This document shows, piece after piece, positions 1 through 10,625 of a stretch of DNA of 64,000 bases. Position 1 is the first letter of the stretch, and every line of letters starts with the position of its first letter. A program made the translations under genes and the position numbers. The notes beneath the pieces were generated by a model. That model saw nothing but the letters and a program-made list of their open reading frames with translations, was not told the origin of the DNA and searched no databases. This DNA is from Ichthyophis bannanicus (Eukaryota > Chordata > Amphibia > Gymnophiona > Ichthyophiidae), in the NCBI GenBank assembly GCA_033557465.1, contig CM066037.1:200197156-200261155 (forward strand), in the 5' to 3' direction.

Positions 1-164
1 GGTTTATATAGAAGTTGGATTTTCCTTCCCAGAGGAGTCTCCTCCCAGCCTGATGTAACCGAGCAGAAGGTAACCGTTTCTCTTCTAGAAAATTATAGGG
101 TCATCTCCAGGCTACTTTGTAGTAATATAGTAGGGACGCTGGAGGTCTCTGCTGCTCAAAGCAG

Positions 165-660
165 TGGCATCCAAGGCATCTCTACAGCCATACAATGTAC
201 TACTTATCATTTGCTAAGAAACACATAGGGGGATATTGCACACATGTGGGAAAATGTTTTGTGGTCTGATGGCAAGTTTTGAAGACTGCAGGACACAGAC
301 AATCTTTGCCCAACTCAAAAGAGCTTGAGCTATTCTGCCCAGAAAAATGGTTGCTTTATCCTAAATGATTCATGGCTGTTTTTGCTGCAAAAGGAGTTTC
401 CAGCAGGCATTGAGTTAAGGAATTTAAAGACTTATGGAATCAAGACGTTTTGGTTTGTTATTATTTTCTGAAATATTCTATAATTGTTCTTTCACATTAA
501 AAGTGCTGATTATGTTTTGTATTTATTTATTTGTTTGTTTTTATATACCGTACTTTTCAAGATCAGTGCGGTTTACGTATAACATGAACAGTAGATCACT
601 GAAACAAAGTCCTACTTTAATTTATTTTGAATTGAATTTTTTAGACAGCAGAATCTAAAA
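165..660 (+). mobile_element. Tc1/mariner relic, copy 1 (3' half)
   Basis: Decayed sequence resembling the 3' part of a vertebrate Tc1-like transposon. A translated stretch near 225-290 (histidine-methionine then a W-S-D-like patch) resembles the second catalytic block of Tc1 transposases, followed by many stops. The same sequence recurs at 24190-24518 and 26905-27118 in the same orientation, so this is a repeat family. An L2 tail (516-591) interrupts it. No working gene remains. The family is assigned from motif memory plus the internal repeat match. Confidence 0.55.
516..591 (-). repeat. L2-type LINE 3' tail, inserted in Tc1 relic
   Basis: A TTTATTTATTTG-type run followed by 'TATACCG', then 'GATCAGTGCGG'. 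This matches, in the same orientation, the tail at 1895-1990 and another at 58917-59000. It reads as the reverse complement of an L2-type 3' end. The Tc1 copy at 26905-27118 lacks it, which marks it as an insertion. Confidence 0.6.
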
Positions 661-1506
661 AATGCACAAGGATGCAACACTTGCAATGCACTATAAGTAG
701 ATATGAACAGAGGGTGGGTGGGTGGACTGATTGGGGTTGCTGGGCCACCAGGATTTTTTTATTGGGTGGGTGGGGGATCATGGCTACCGGGGACTTTGTT
801 TCTGTCGGGGGGCTTGGTGTCCTGGGGAGCACTGCTCCCCCGACAGTATGCTGATGGCATCGTGGGCTTTCCCCGATGTCTAGGTCATCTGAGGTAAAGT
901 GTCAAACTTCACCTCAGATGACCCTGTTTCTCCGGGACAGTATTCAAAACTTGCGCTGACTTCTGTGCTCACATGTTTGGCTTGCTCTTCCAGTTTAACA
1001 CTGACGTTTTGCACACTGGGTAGTTTGAATATTGCTTCCAGAGCATAGAGTCAGTATTAGTCATGCTATGAAACTGTGCGCTAGAACTTTAAGCACTGGG
1101 TTGTAGTGCAGGTTTTCTGCTTCAGCCTGTATGCTACTAGTCAAAAAGCAGTCTGGATAAAACTCACAGATAGTGTCTTCTAGGATCTTGAGCTTCTGCT
1201 CTTAAAATGATAGTATACTACACTACATGTGTCCTACATGCTTTCAGATAATATGGACAGTATGCAAGACAGGTGTTGCAGTTAAGAAAATATTGCAACA
1301 CTTAAACATAAAGTGCCTCATAAAAGACATCACATGGGAATTAGGAGGGATGTCCATGAGGTAGTCTCTTCCTTCCAAGTTTGGAAGTTCCTCTCCAGTT
1401 TTTAGCCTCTGACCCTCTGCTGCTGCATAGTATAGATGGAGTGGATGCTTAACAGACGGGAGCAATGTCAGAGGATAGAGTGCATGATGCCTGAAATTAC
1501 TTTGTT
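661..1506. other. No gene recognised
   Basis: About 850 bases of intron-like sequence. It holds a G-rich GGGTGGGTGG-type patch near 710-790 and the hairpin at 884-922. Short open frames here overlap one another on both strands and have no recognisable domain. Confidence 0.5.
884..922. repeat. Near-perfect 17-bp hairpin
   Basis: GTCATCTGAGGT (884-895) is the exact reverse complement of ACCTCAGATGAC (911-922). The stem extends inward by five more pairs with one mismatch, leaving a loop of about five bases. It may be the core of a small palindromic transposon. There is no evidence of function. Confidence 0.6.
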
Positions 1507-1514
1507 GTTGTAAG

Positions 1515-1863
1515 CACTGTTCCCTCTAAGCTGTGCGCATGTGCGCGCGCGCACACACCTCGCTGAGTGAGCGCACATAATTTATAACAGAGCGCACAAA
1601 AATTAAAGTTCTGATTCTGATAGAAACAACACAGATGTCTTAAAATTTAAAAGTTGTTGTGTATTTACGGTTTTCACAAGTTGTACAATATTTTTTAGTA
1701 CAATCAATGTGGTGTACATTCTGTATTCTGACGTGTAGTCAAATTTTAAAGTATATAACTCCGAGTGTCGTTATGTGGCGCACAAAAATTTAACATTCCT
1801 TCAAAAGCTGCACAGCTGATATTTTATGGGCACATAGCCTACAGAAAATTGGAGGGAACATTG
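1515..1863. mobile_element. Non-autonomous hAT-type MITE
   Basis: The ends CACTGTTCCCTCTAA and (reverse complement) CAATGTTCCCTCCAA form imperfect terminal inverted repeats. GTTGTAAG lies directly outside both ends (1507-1514 and 1864-1871) as a perfect 8-bp target duplication, the hallmark of hAT transposition. The 349-bp interior is non-coding, AT-rich, with an alternating GC stretch (GCGCGCGCGCACAC) near the left end. It needs a transposase from elsewhere. The exact duplication makes the boundaries secure. Confidence 0.88.
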
Positions 1864-1894
1864 GTTGTAAGTAAGGCAATGATAGCTGTCACTG

Positions 1895-2948
1895 CTGTGG
1901 TTTATTTATTTATTTATTTAGCAAACACTTATATACCGCTGCTTCCTACGATCAGCTGCGGTTTTCTTTACAGAATCATCATGTATCGTACAATACAATG
2001 AATTTTTAAGAATACAATTTTGATTAGAGCAATGATTACATAGCACACGGATTAGAGATTAGATACTTTTCACAACTTTAAATATACATTAGATTAAAAG
2101 GTGCGTGGGAGGGGGATATAATATACATATATACAGGATTACATATCAGTCGTCAATATGCTGCGTGTATTCCGAGTGTCATTATGGTGGGCAGAAGGGA
2201 ACTTGTTGTGGTAAGGTGCTGTAATTAGGTTGGGTTGTAGTATGCCTGGAATAAATGGGTTTTGAGGTTCCTTCTGAATTCATTCAGGTTATTTGACATT
2301 CGGAGTTCAGAGGGGAGCTGGTTCCAGTGGATCGGCGCTGCATAGGTGAAAGCTCTGTTGCTTGTTTCTGTTTTAACGTATCTTATGCTGGTTGGGACAC
2401 AGAGTGTTGAGATGTATGGTTCTTCTGTTCCTGTTGTGTGCTTGCTTAGTGATTAGGTTGCCAATGTATGAGGGCGCAATATTGTGAATGAGTTTAAACG
2501 TTGTTATGAGTAGTTTGTAGATGATACGAGCGGCTACAGGGAGCCAATGTAGTTCCATAAGTACTGGTGTTATGTGATCTGTGACCTTTTTTTCCATGAT
2601 GATTCTTGCAGCAACATTTTGAGCCATTTGTAAGATATTTAGGGTGTTCTTTGGCAGCCCTTGGAGAATGGCGTTGCAGTAGTCCAGGTGTGGAATGATT
2701 AGCGCTTGTGCGACAGTCCTGAAGTCAGATTTTTCCAGGATACTGCGAAGTGGTTGGAGGACTTTTAATTTGTAGAAGATGGCTCGGTTGACTGTTCGGA
2801 GATGGTTATTCATCTTAAGGTTGTTGTCTAGTAGGACTCCTAGGTACTTTATTGCAGGCTTCGCATGGTATATGTTTTTGTTGAGGGTGACTGTGGTGGG
2901 TGGGGAGAAGTTGGTTTTTTTGGAGATGAACATGGTTAGCTTGTTCAT
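1895..2948 (-). mobile_element. L2-clade LINE, 5'-truncated copy
   Basis: A - strand non-LTR retrotransposon fragment. Its 3' end lies at the TTTATTTATTTATTTA run (about 1900) and its coding part at 2373-2948. The 3' UTR-like part contains the 'TATACCGCTGCTTCC...GATCAGCTGCGG' fold-back shared with other tails in this window. The 5' part of ORF2 is missing, as is usual for LINE insertions. Confidence 0.75.
2373..2948 (-). pseudogene. L2-type reverse transcriptase, C-terminal part
   Basis: A 191-codon open frame. It carries the post-catalytic 'YLGVLLD' motif, then the 'ALIIPHLDYCNAILQGLP' and 'HWLPV..RI.YKLL' blocks that mark the C-terminal domain of L2-clade ORF2 proteins. The EN domain and the catalytic RT motifs are absent, so the protein cannot be active. 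The frame ends before the usual 'LWNSLP' block, probably by frameshift. It is a dead-on-arrival LINE fragment. Confidence 0.8.
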
Positions 2949-3345
2949 AGAAACTTACAAGCTTTGAGGCTCCATCCTGAACTGCTACCAATGGACTATT
3001 GCTGCCCCAATACTACAGGATTCTCATAAATGTTTGCTACTCAGATGTTTGGCTCCTTCTGACCCAGGGCTGGAATTTTTCCCTCCTTGGCATTAATATA
3101 ATAGATTTATGGAGACTCAACAAAGAACCGTCTCATGCTAGTCCTACTCCTTGGCATGCCTCCGTATGTGTTTGGTTTGTTTTTCCCTCTTCTTAAAGTT
3201 TCTTTTGTCACCTCCTCTCCTGGGGTCCAGAAGCACCTCCCATTTCTGTACTTAGCACTGATGAACAGCCACCTATGTCAGTTTACAGCTAGTGGGTAGA
3301 GTCATGATTAAAAAGAACATGTTTATATTAGCATGAACAGTTCCT
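2949..3345. other. No gene recognised
   Basis: Unassigned intron-like sequence between the L2 copy and a Tc1 relic. I see no domain, repeat match or structured RNA in it. Confidence 0.5.
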
Positions 3346-3965
3346 AAACTTTGGCACACAACTGTATACTGTTAAGCACCTTTCAAAGGTTTTCACACAT
3401 TTGTAGAATTTTTCACATTATGCTGTCTAAAAATACAATTCATAATGCAGGAAAGTAGGATTTTGTTGCACCAATCTATATAACATACTCTGCACTTTCA
3501 GTATGATTAAACAATTATAAAAAGGTTTTAAAAGTAACATTAATAAAAAAAAAAACCCTATCAGTTGCATAAGTCTTGACATCCTTTGTCATAGCCACTC
3601 CAGATTGGCTTCAGTTCCAAAAATTGCCTTAAGGACCATGATAAGTTAAATAGTCACAGTAGTTGAGCTGATTTGAATACTCCCGGAGAGAGAAACAAGC
3701 TGTTTCTGTTGTATGAAGTGAATTTGAAGCAAAGATCTACAGTAAACATACCAAACACAGGGCTGCCAAAACGACTCTGGGATAAGGTTATTCAAAGGTA
3801 CTGACTGAGTATATGCTATAATGAAATTTCTGTATGTTTGACTATCCCTTAAGGCACTAGCAGGTACCTCATTGAAAACAATTTGGTGTCAGTAAGAAAC
3901 TGCATCAATCATGCTATCCCTCCAAAGTCAGTAGGTATGGGTTAAGGAAATTGCTGAAGAAAGTC
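3346..3965 (+). mobile_element. Tc1/mariner relic, copy 2 (5' half)
   Basis: The left end (about 3355-3400, 'CTTTCAAAGGTTTTCACAC') is close to the reverse complement of the right end of the Tc1 copy at 27083-27118. The body resembles vertebrate Tc1 elements, including 'TGCATAAGTCTTGACATCCTTTGTCATAGCCACTCCAGATT'-like sequence (3570-3610). A degraded start of transposase follows (3700-3800: 'TTTGAAGCAAAGATCTAC...AACACAGGGCTGCCAAAACGAC'-like). It is truncated about where L1-A begins. Confidence 0.5.
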
Positions 3966-4138
3966 ACAATGAGGCCTAAGATTACTTTAAAAGAACTATA
4001 AGGGGGATCACGTGATGAGGTAGAAGTGAGCGGACGTGTTCCCCTGTGCTCCCGACCCTGACCAGGCAAAGTGCTGCAAAACTGAGCTTTTTGAATGTAA
4101 AAGAAAGGAAATAGAGTGCAGAAGAAGAAAGAGCTAGG

Positions 4139-5040
4139 ATGGCAGAGACTAGGAAATCCGTGAAAACAGTGGTAGCGAGTAGAACAACACAGAAAAGTTC
4201 ACGCCAACCAACTGTGGTAGAGTGCCTTGTAGGCCAAGATTGCGGCAGCGTGAACAGAATAGCATCCCCGTCCGAGGCAGGAAAGGACATTCAAGAAAAA
4301 CAATAACTGAACATCTTGCAGATATCAATGTACAGACCACTAAGGTAGGGCCCGACCCTATAATAGCAACAAATAAAGCTAGCAATGAAGACCTCACTAC
4401 AAAGCTGTATGTGAGATAAACGGACCTCAGAGAAGTACGAGTAGAGATCCAATCTGCAATAGCACAAGTAGAGCAAATAGAGATGCGAATTACAGGGGCA
4501 GAGGAGTAGGTTATGGCCCTAAAAAAGAACTCTACAGAACAAGCAGAAGAGATTGTGAAACTCTTAGCTAAAATAGACAATCTTGAAAATTGATCCAGAA
4601 GGTCAAACATTAGAATAATGGGCGTACCCGTCGCGGGAGATCAGAAAAATATGGAGGCCTATGTGGAAGGGTTGCTCAGAGGCCTCTGCACAGACCTGGT
4701 ACTGCCCAAAGCTATGGTGATCAAACGAGCGTACAGAGTTCCTGGAGGACAGCGAAACAATATCAATCGCCACGTCCAATTTGGTTAAGCTCCTCAATTT
4801 CAGACACCGGGAACTGATAATATGCCAAGCAAGGAAAGTAGGGGCTTACCAACACAAAGGCCAAAAGATTTGGATATTCATGGACTACATGCAGAGCTAG
4901 ACAGGAAGAGACAGTTATTTGAAGAAGTTAAAAGGAGATTTCACCAACATGGGATTATGCAAGCAATATTGTATCCAGTGAGGTTGCGAATTATATGTCA
5001 AGGAGAGCCATTACTCTTTGTGGACCCAAAGGAAGCATAA
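4139..5040 (+). pseudogene. LINE A ORF1 (L1 ORF1p-like)
   Basis: L1 ORF1p is an RNA-binding chaperone: coiled coil, RRM-like domain, C-terminal domain. An opening frame starts at ATG 4139 and runs with frameshifts. A helical stretch lies near 4420-4590. An RRM-like segment follows: 'SRRSNIRIMGVP' near 4594-4630, then a region around 4720-4740 that would hold the usual 'ERAHR' block. The C-terminal part is open at 4822-5040 and ends 'LLFVDPKEA', typical of the ORF1 C-terminus. At least two frameshifts and an internal TGA (4592) make it non-functional. Confidence 0.75.
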
Positions 5041-5688
5041 CGATTCTTAAGACTCCACTTCCCAGAAGATCCATCGTTCACAACAACAAGCCCATGTCGA
5101 TGGCGCAGAGGCACAGAAGTGCAGCAGGAACAGACTATTGAGGCAGCACCAGAGAGGACTCATTGAAGAGTGGTGGAGGCATATGCATATAGCGATGATG
5201 AGCGGAACGAGCTGGCCGAGCAAGCATGATTGACTTCCTAGTCCCTGATATGATGAATGATAAGATGAAGTCTTAGTTCTCTGCAAACCATGAAACTTTG
5301 AATGATGTGAGTGGAACGACCATATAAGGGGTCTGGTTAGGAGAGGGGGGGAAATGATAAGGGGAGGATATGATAATACAGAAGATAAGCAGGGCACCCG
5401 GTAAGGGGAAACCAGGATCCCGGAGGGAGCAGATTTCATCAAGCGGCCAGTGGGCAGAAAACCACACAGAGGGAAGAACCCAGAAGGCTTTCCTCTTAGA
5501 GGCACTCCCAGTAGGGCTAACCTGGATTTGCTCAAAGGACCTCCCCCCTCCCAGAGAATGGCGCTGCACTCTTCACAAGGCGGGTTAGAGTTTATGAGTT
5601 CATTGTTAAGTTTATGTTGAGGCATGATGACGGGGGGCAAGGCTGTGGGCGGGGGGGATGGGAAAGAAAATAGAGATGGAGACAGTAA
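5041..5688. other. LINE A inter-ORF spacer
   Basis: The spacer between ORF1 and ORF2 of LINE A. It is purine-rich (for example 5335-5420) and has only chance open frames on both strands. Confidence 0.5.
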
Positions 5689-7856
5689 AGGGTAGAATAA
5701 GAATCACATCGGTAAATGTCAGAGGTCTCCAAAGAGCTAGACTGTGCAGGTTGGTAATGCAGGAGCTAGGGAACTACAATCAGATGTCTACCTCCTGCAG
5801 GAGACCCACCTAACATCTAAAGTTGCAGGGTTAATACAAGTGGGATGGGTAGGTGAAAGCTGGCAATCACCAGGGAGTACAAACAGTGCAGGAGTGGCAA
5901 TTGTTATTCGGCAGGGGGCTCTCTGCCGAGTTCTGCATAGATGGTGCCTACCCGTGGGGAGGGCAGTAGCCATAGAGTTGAAATGCTCCAGGGTGGCATT
6001 TTGCTTGATAAATCTATATGCCACTAACAAAGGCCAAATTGCTTTCATCAAAGATCTCACCACTAAGATCCAGGGATGGTCCACTCTGCCCACAATTTAT
6101 GGGGGAGATTTTAATATGGTAATACAGAATGGGATGGACAGGTCAGAGTCAGCGGGGAAGGTGGGGGTGCTATACTCTATCATAAAAAAACACTGTTTAG
6201 TAGATATATGGCGAGTGCAGCACCCAAGGCTAAGACAGTATACGTGCTTCTCATCTGTGCATGGGACATACTCGAGATTGGACTTCTTCCTGCTAACTGC
6301 ATCTTTATGTCCCCTAATCACAAAGATCTGGATAGTCAATATAGTGTGGTCGGACCATGCACCCATTACAACAGAGATGGGAGGGGAAGATGAGAACACG
6401 GGAAAGATCAGCCGATGGAGACTAAATACCTCCCTACTAGAAATAGTAGTTAAGAGAGGTCAAAAAGACTATAAAGGAGTATTTAAAGAATAATGATTTG
6501 GAAGAGATCCCTCTGATGACTTTATGGGATGCTTTAAAAGCAGTAGTTCGCGGCTCCTTTATAGAACTAGGAGCGCAAAAGAAAAAGGAGAGTTGCTTGA
6601 CGTGCAAGATTGGAAAAATAACTGATAGAATTGGAAAGGAAACACATGTTCCACCCCATGGAAGCAGTGGCCACCCAGGTAGCGATGAAGAGAACAGAAC
6701 TGAGAGCAAAAATTCAGGGAGAGGTTGATAAGGAGACAAAGAGAATTGCGCAGCAATATTATCAAAGAGGAGGGAAAATAGATTTATTCTTAATGTCACA
6801 GTTAAAGAAATGACAAGCTCAGATTACTATCTTGTGGATGAGAGATGAGACAGGGCAGTTAAGGCACGATAGAGAAGGCTTTTATCAATTCTAGTCCCAA
6901 CTGTACATCTCAGAGTTTGACAAAGGCCCAGAACAAATCAAAAGGTATCTGGTAGATAAAGTAAACAGGCCATTAACAACAGAACAACGGGAATGACTGG
7001 AGGGCCCTGTAATGGAACTGGAAGTACTCAGGGCCATTGGGGAACTGTCGACTGGGAAGGCAGCGGGCCCGGATGGATTTCCCTCTGAATTTTATAGACG
7101 TTTTTCAGGAATTTTGGCCCCTTTGCTATCAAGGGTGATCAATTATGTGGGGGAGAAGACAGAACTGCCAGAGTCGTCTTTAGAGGCTCATATCACGGTT
7201 ATTCATTAAAAAGGTTGAAGACCCAACAGTGGCAGGGTCAGACCGCCCTATCTCCCTCCTGAATACAAATGCAAAATTGCTGGTGAAAAGTGTATGTGGA
7301 GAGATTCAATCAGATAGCCACGGAGGTAATACATCGAGATCAAATGGGATTTATTAGGGGGTGCAATGTGGCTGATAATGTTAGACGAGTACTGGATTTG
7401 ATTAACTATTGTGAACGGGAATAGGGGACCCCAATGGTTTTCTTCACATTAGATGTGGAGAAGGCCTTTTATCAGGTGGAGTGGCACTATTTAATGCAAG
7501 ATCTGGAGGCCTACAACTTTGGTCCGGTGGTACACCAAGAGGTGGGCGGACTGTACAGTCACCCCATAGCAAAGGTGAGAATTAACAGGACCTTGTCTGT
7601 AGCGTTCCCTTTGCAGCGAGGCACCAGACGGGTGCCCCTTGTCCCCTTTCTTTTTCGCTTTATCATTGGAATCCTTCACACAGGTCATATGACAGTCAAA
7701 GGAAATTCAGGGAGTAAGGGTGGGAAACACTGAACACAAAATCACGCTATATGCGGACAATGCATTCCTTTTTCTTTCTAACCCTTTAAGCTCCTTATAG
7801 GCATTTGATAGTTTATATAAGACATTTGGAGAGATCTCTGGTTTTAAGACCAACAT

Positions 7857-7874
7857 AAAAAATCTGTGATTTTG
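7857..7874. repeat. Target-site duplication, left of LINE B
   Basis: AAAAAATCTGTGATTTTG, repeated at 10840-10857 on the far side of LINE B. The first copy sits within LINE A ORF2. Some A residues on the right copy cannot be told from the poly(A) tail. Confidence 0.9.
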
Positions 7875-8005
7875 GGGGGCGGAGCCCGATGTCCAGCGGG
7901 ATGGTCGCATAATGCTGAGGCTCCCGAGAGGCCTACTCAGAATCCTGAATTAGCACCGGACAAACTTGAATTTCTGCTCTGATCTTGCCGGGGCACATTG
8001 GTGAG

Positions 8006-8854
8006 ATGGCGGGGACCAAACCCACGCGCCTGGATTTTGGCTCTTCAGCGGCTTCTCATGGTAAACGCTCCAAAACTGAACCCCCGTCCCCGCAGAAGGG
8101 GCTGGCTTTGCGCGAGGGCCCCGAAATGCAGCAGGAAATCCTCGCAGAAATTAGAGGGGTTAAGGACCTCGTGCAGTCAAACGGTGAAGCACTTCGAGCG
8201 CTGAGGGAAGATCTTGGTGTACTGCAAGGCAGGCTAGAGGGGCTCTCTTCGCGTCAGGACAAAATGGAGAATATCTTAGACTCCTATGCGGTCCGGCTGT
8301 CCAAACTCGACAAAGTTGAACGCCAGGTGCGGGCTTTGCAGAAAGAAGTGGAAGATGGCAACAATAGAGCGCGCCGCAACAACCTGCGCCTCGTGGGCAT
8401 ACCGGAGGGAGCGGAATTGGGTGACATGAAGGAGTTTTTAAGTAAAATCCTCCCTTCCTTGCTTCAAATCACCTTCACCAAAGAATTGGAGATCGATCGT
8501 GCTCATCGTGTACCCACAAACATAACGCTCAACAGGAAGACCCCGCGGCCTATCATCTTTCGACTTTTGAGGTATCAACATGTGGAACAAATTCTCAGTG
8601 CCTCCCTGGCAAAGGGCCATATGGAGTTTGAGAGCCACAAGGTCTCCTTCTATCCTGACTTGGCTAAACCCACGGTCGACCGCCGAAAGCGCTTTCTGGA
8701 ATTTCGGCCGAGGCTTCAACAATTACAAGCACGCTATGGTCTGCTGTACCCGGCCAAGCTCCGAGTCACGCTTCACAATCAGACAAGAACATTTGAGGAC
8801 CCTGAGCTACTAGCGGAGTTTTTGGACTCTAAAGAAGCCGACTTGATGCGCTGA
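8006..8854 (+). CDS. LINE B ORF1 protein (L1 ORF1p-like), intact frame
   Basis: A 282-codon open frame from ATG 8006 (MAGTKPTRLD) to TGA. It is an RNA-binding retrotransposon protein of the Transposase_22/L1 ORF1 type. Order: a short basic N-terminus; a heptad-rich coiled coil (about residues 45-120, with LREDLGVLQGRLEGL); an RRM core with 'NNLRLVGIPEG' (about 124-134) and 'EIDRAHRVP' (about 163-171); then a C-terminal domain with 'RPIIFRLLRYQHVEQIL' and 'LYPAKLRVTL' before 'FEDPELLAEFL'. The frame has no stops, unlike ORF1 of the host LINE, which fits a younger insertion. An in-frame non-ATG extension at 7985 is unlikely to be used. Confidence 0.88.
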   Translation: MAGTKPTRLDFGSSAASHGKRSKTEPPSPQKGLALREGPEMQQEILAEIRGVKDLVQSNGEALRALREDLGVLQGRLEGLSSRQDKMENILDSYAVRLSKLDKVERQVRALQKEVEDGNNRARRNNLRLVGIPEGAELGDMKEFLSKILPSLLQITFTKELEIDRAHRVPTNITLNRKTPRPIIFRLLRYQHVEQILSASLAKGHMEFESHKVSFYPDLAKPTVDRRKRFLEFRPRLQQLQARYGLLYPAKLRVTLHNQTRTFEDPELLAEFLDSKEADLMR

Positions 8855-9265
8855 TTTCCAGAATATTCCTGCCAGTACTCTCATATCCGCTTTGCCTGCC
8901 ATATTGGATTTACCGCGGCTCAGCGAAGAGTTTATCGAAGGAGGTCTGTCGCCTTATTTTGAAGATATCTGGGACCCGACTCCATCTACCCATTGTAGCC
9001 TCGACGAATATCAGAGACAGTGTTTCTTATGGACTCTGGTGTTTCTTTTCTTTTATTATGTCTTATCTCCTCTCTAGGGCCTCCTCCCGCAGACATCTGG
9101 TCGCCATATTCATTGGGGGTTTGCTTCTTCTCTAAGTTACTTTGGTACATACTCTTCAATATGGTGTATTGGCCAGCATATTTGGTGCTTATGTCATTAG
9201 TGTACAGATGCTGATTATGTTGTAAGTTTTCAAGCGCTTTTACCTAAAATGTCTAGTATCGACTG

Positions 9266-10625
9266 ATGGCACCATGTAAGATTTTTTCATTGAACGTACA
9301 AGGCATCAATAATCCGATAAAATGAAGGAAACTCCTAAGCTATCTGAATCATGAGGCTGCGGACCTGATTTTCCTCCAGAAACACATTTCAATTCGAAGG
9401 AAACTTTCCACCTCAATACTAAACCTTACATGGTGGCCGCCTACTTCCCAGCTGCTTCTAAGAAATGTGGGGTTGCTATATTGGATAGGAAATCTCTGCA
9501 TGCTACTATTGTAGCGATTTGCTTAGACACAGCGGGTAGATAGCCCAGCGTTCACCTCAGCTATTCCTTTTCACTACCATACTACTGCACTTCAAGGGAA
9601 TCCGGGGGCCTGGCTCTTTGATAGAGCCCTATTAACTCAGCCAGAGTTTCGGTTTGAAATTTGAGCAGCCATGTATGACTATTTCCAGACCCTGGTCCTC
9701 CAGGGGGATCAGGACACCCCAACAGCTCTTTCTGCAGCTCGTTGGAAAACCTTTTCTGATCTATACAGGGGATTTGCGTTCCTAGCGAAACATTATTTTC
9801 AATTGATGCAGCTTACATGCTGCCTCAAAAGTGCTCCAATCATGCTGCCCTCTGTCCCTACTAAGGATGGGCTCTTAGAACTAATTCACTCTATTAGTAG
9901 TACACATGGAGCAGCCTTTACCTTTTTATAACCTATTATGTCAGGGTACAGATACTGTCACTTGTAGAATCCAACCAGCCTGGGCTTGCTAACCGCAAAC
10001 CACTTTAAACCCCTGTGCATTGGAGCGTTTCTGGAGCAACATAATGCGGGTTTCCCGATCTGCTTCAGCTATCCAAACCAAACTCAACTCTTGTCCTTTT
10101 GCACAAAGATGTTCTCATATTCCAGAAAATAGTCAAATGGAACACAATTGCCAGGGGCCCGTGCAGGTCTCGCTATACTGATGTGGGAACCTTCGTTCAT
10201 GTTCTTGTAAATGTCCTTAACTACAGATTTACTAGGGGCGGGTCTGGGGTCATATTTCCTTTATCTTGCACCTTCACGAGCCTCTTTCTCGGACGACTGT
10301 GGGACTCCGCTCAGTGGCGGGGGTCCCCTCTCTTCCTAAGAAGGGTCGGTTTCTCCTGATTTTATGCTGGGTATAGCCATGTGTTTGATCACGGGACTTG
10401 GAGGGATAGCTCTCGACTTGCTGTCAATGAATAGTGGAACCTTGTCTGCTTATATAGTAACTATGAGCAGATATCTTGGAGGGCTATTTTCCATACCCAA
10501 TTTCATTCTTGCTTGTCTAAATGGCAGATGCTCAATGATCATGTACCACCTGCTTATTGCTTCGACATGTCTGTTTAATGTACACTCATCATGTCTCAGT
10601 TCGCTGTAAAGTTTTGTAACATAAT
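9266..10625 (+). pseudogene. LINE B ORF2, internally deleted
   Basis: It opens at ATG 9266 with 'SLNVQGINNPIK', the first endonuclease motif of L1/Tx1 ORF2. 'DLIFLQKHIS' follows, where the catalytic Glu of the usual 'QETH' is Lys. The remaining endonuclease, then scattered ORF2 fragments (open at 9671-9931, 10099-10359 and 10364-10609), are joined without any YADD-type RT core. Deletion of the RT core plus the E-to-K change makes it inactive. Confidence 0.7.

Noticed and set aside
1241..1345. Another Tc1 relic
   Set aside because: It shares only short stretches such as GCAACACTT and GGGAAT.AGGAGGG with the copy at 24310-24365. Too weak to call.
5047..5640. 197-codon - strand open frame in LINE A
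   Set aside because: It lies in the spacer between LINE A ORF1 and ORF2, has Pro/Leu/Ser-rich low-complexity sequence, and shows no domain.
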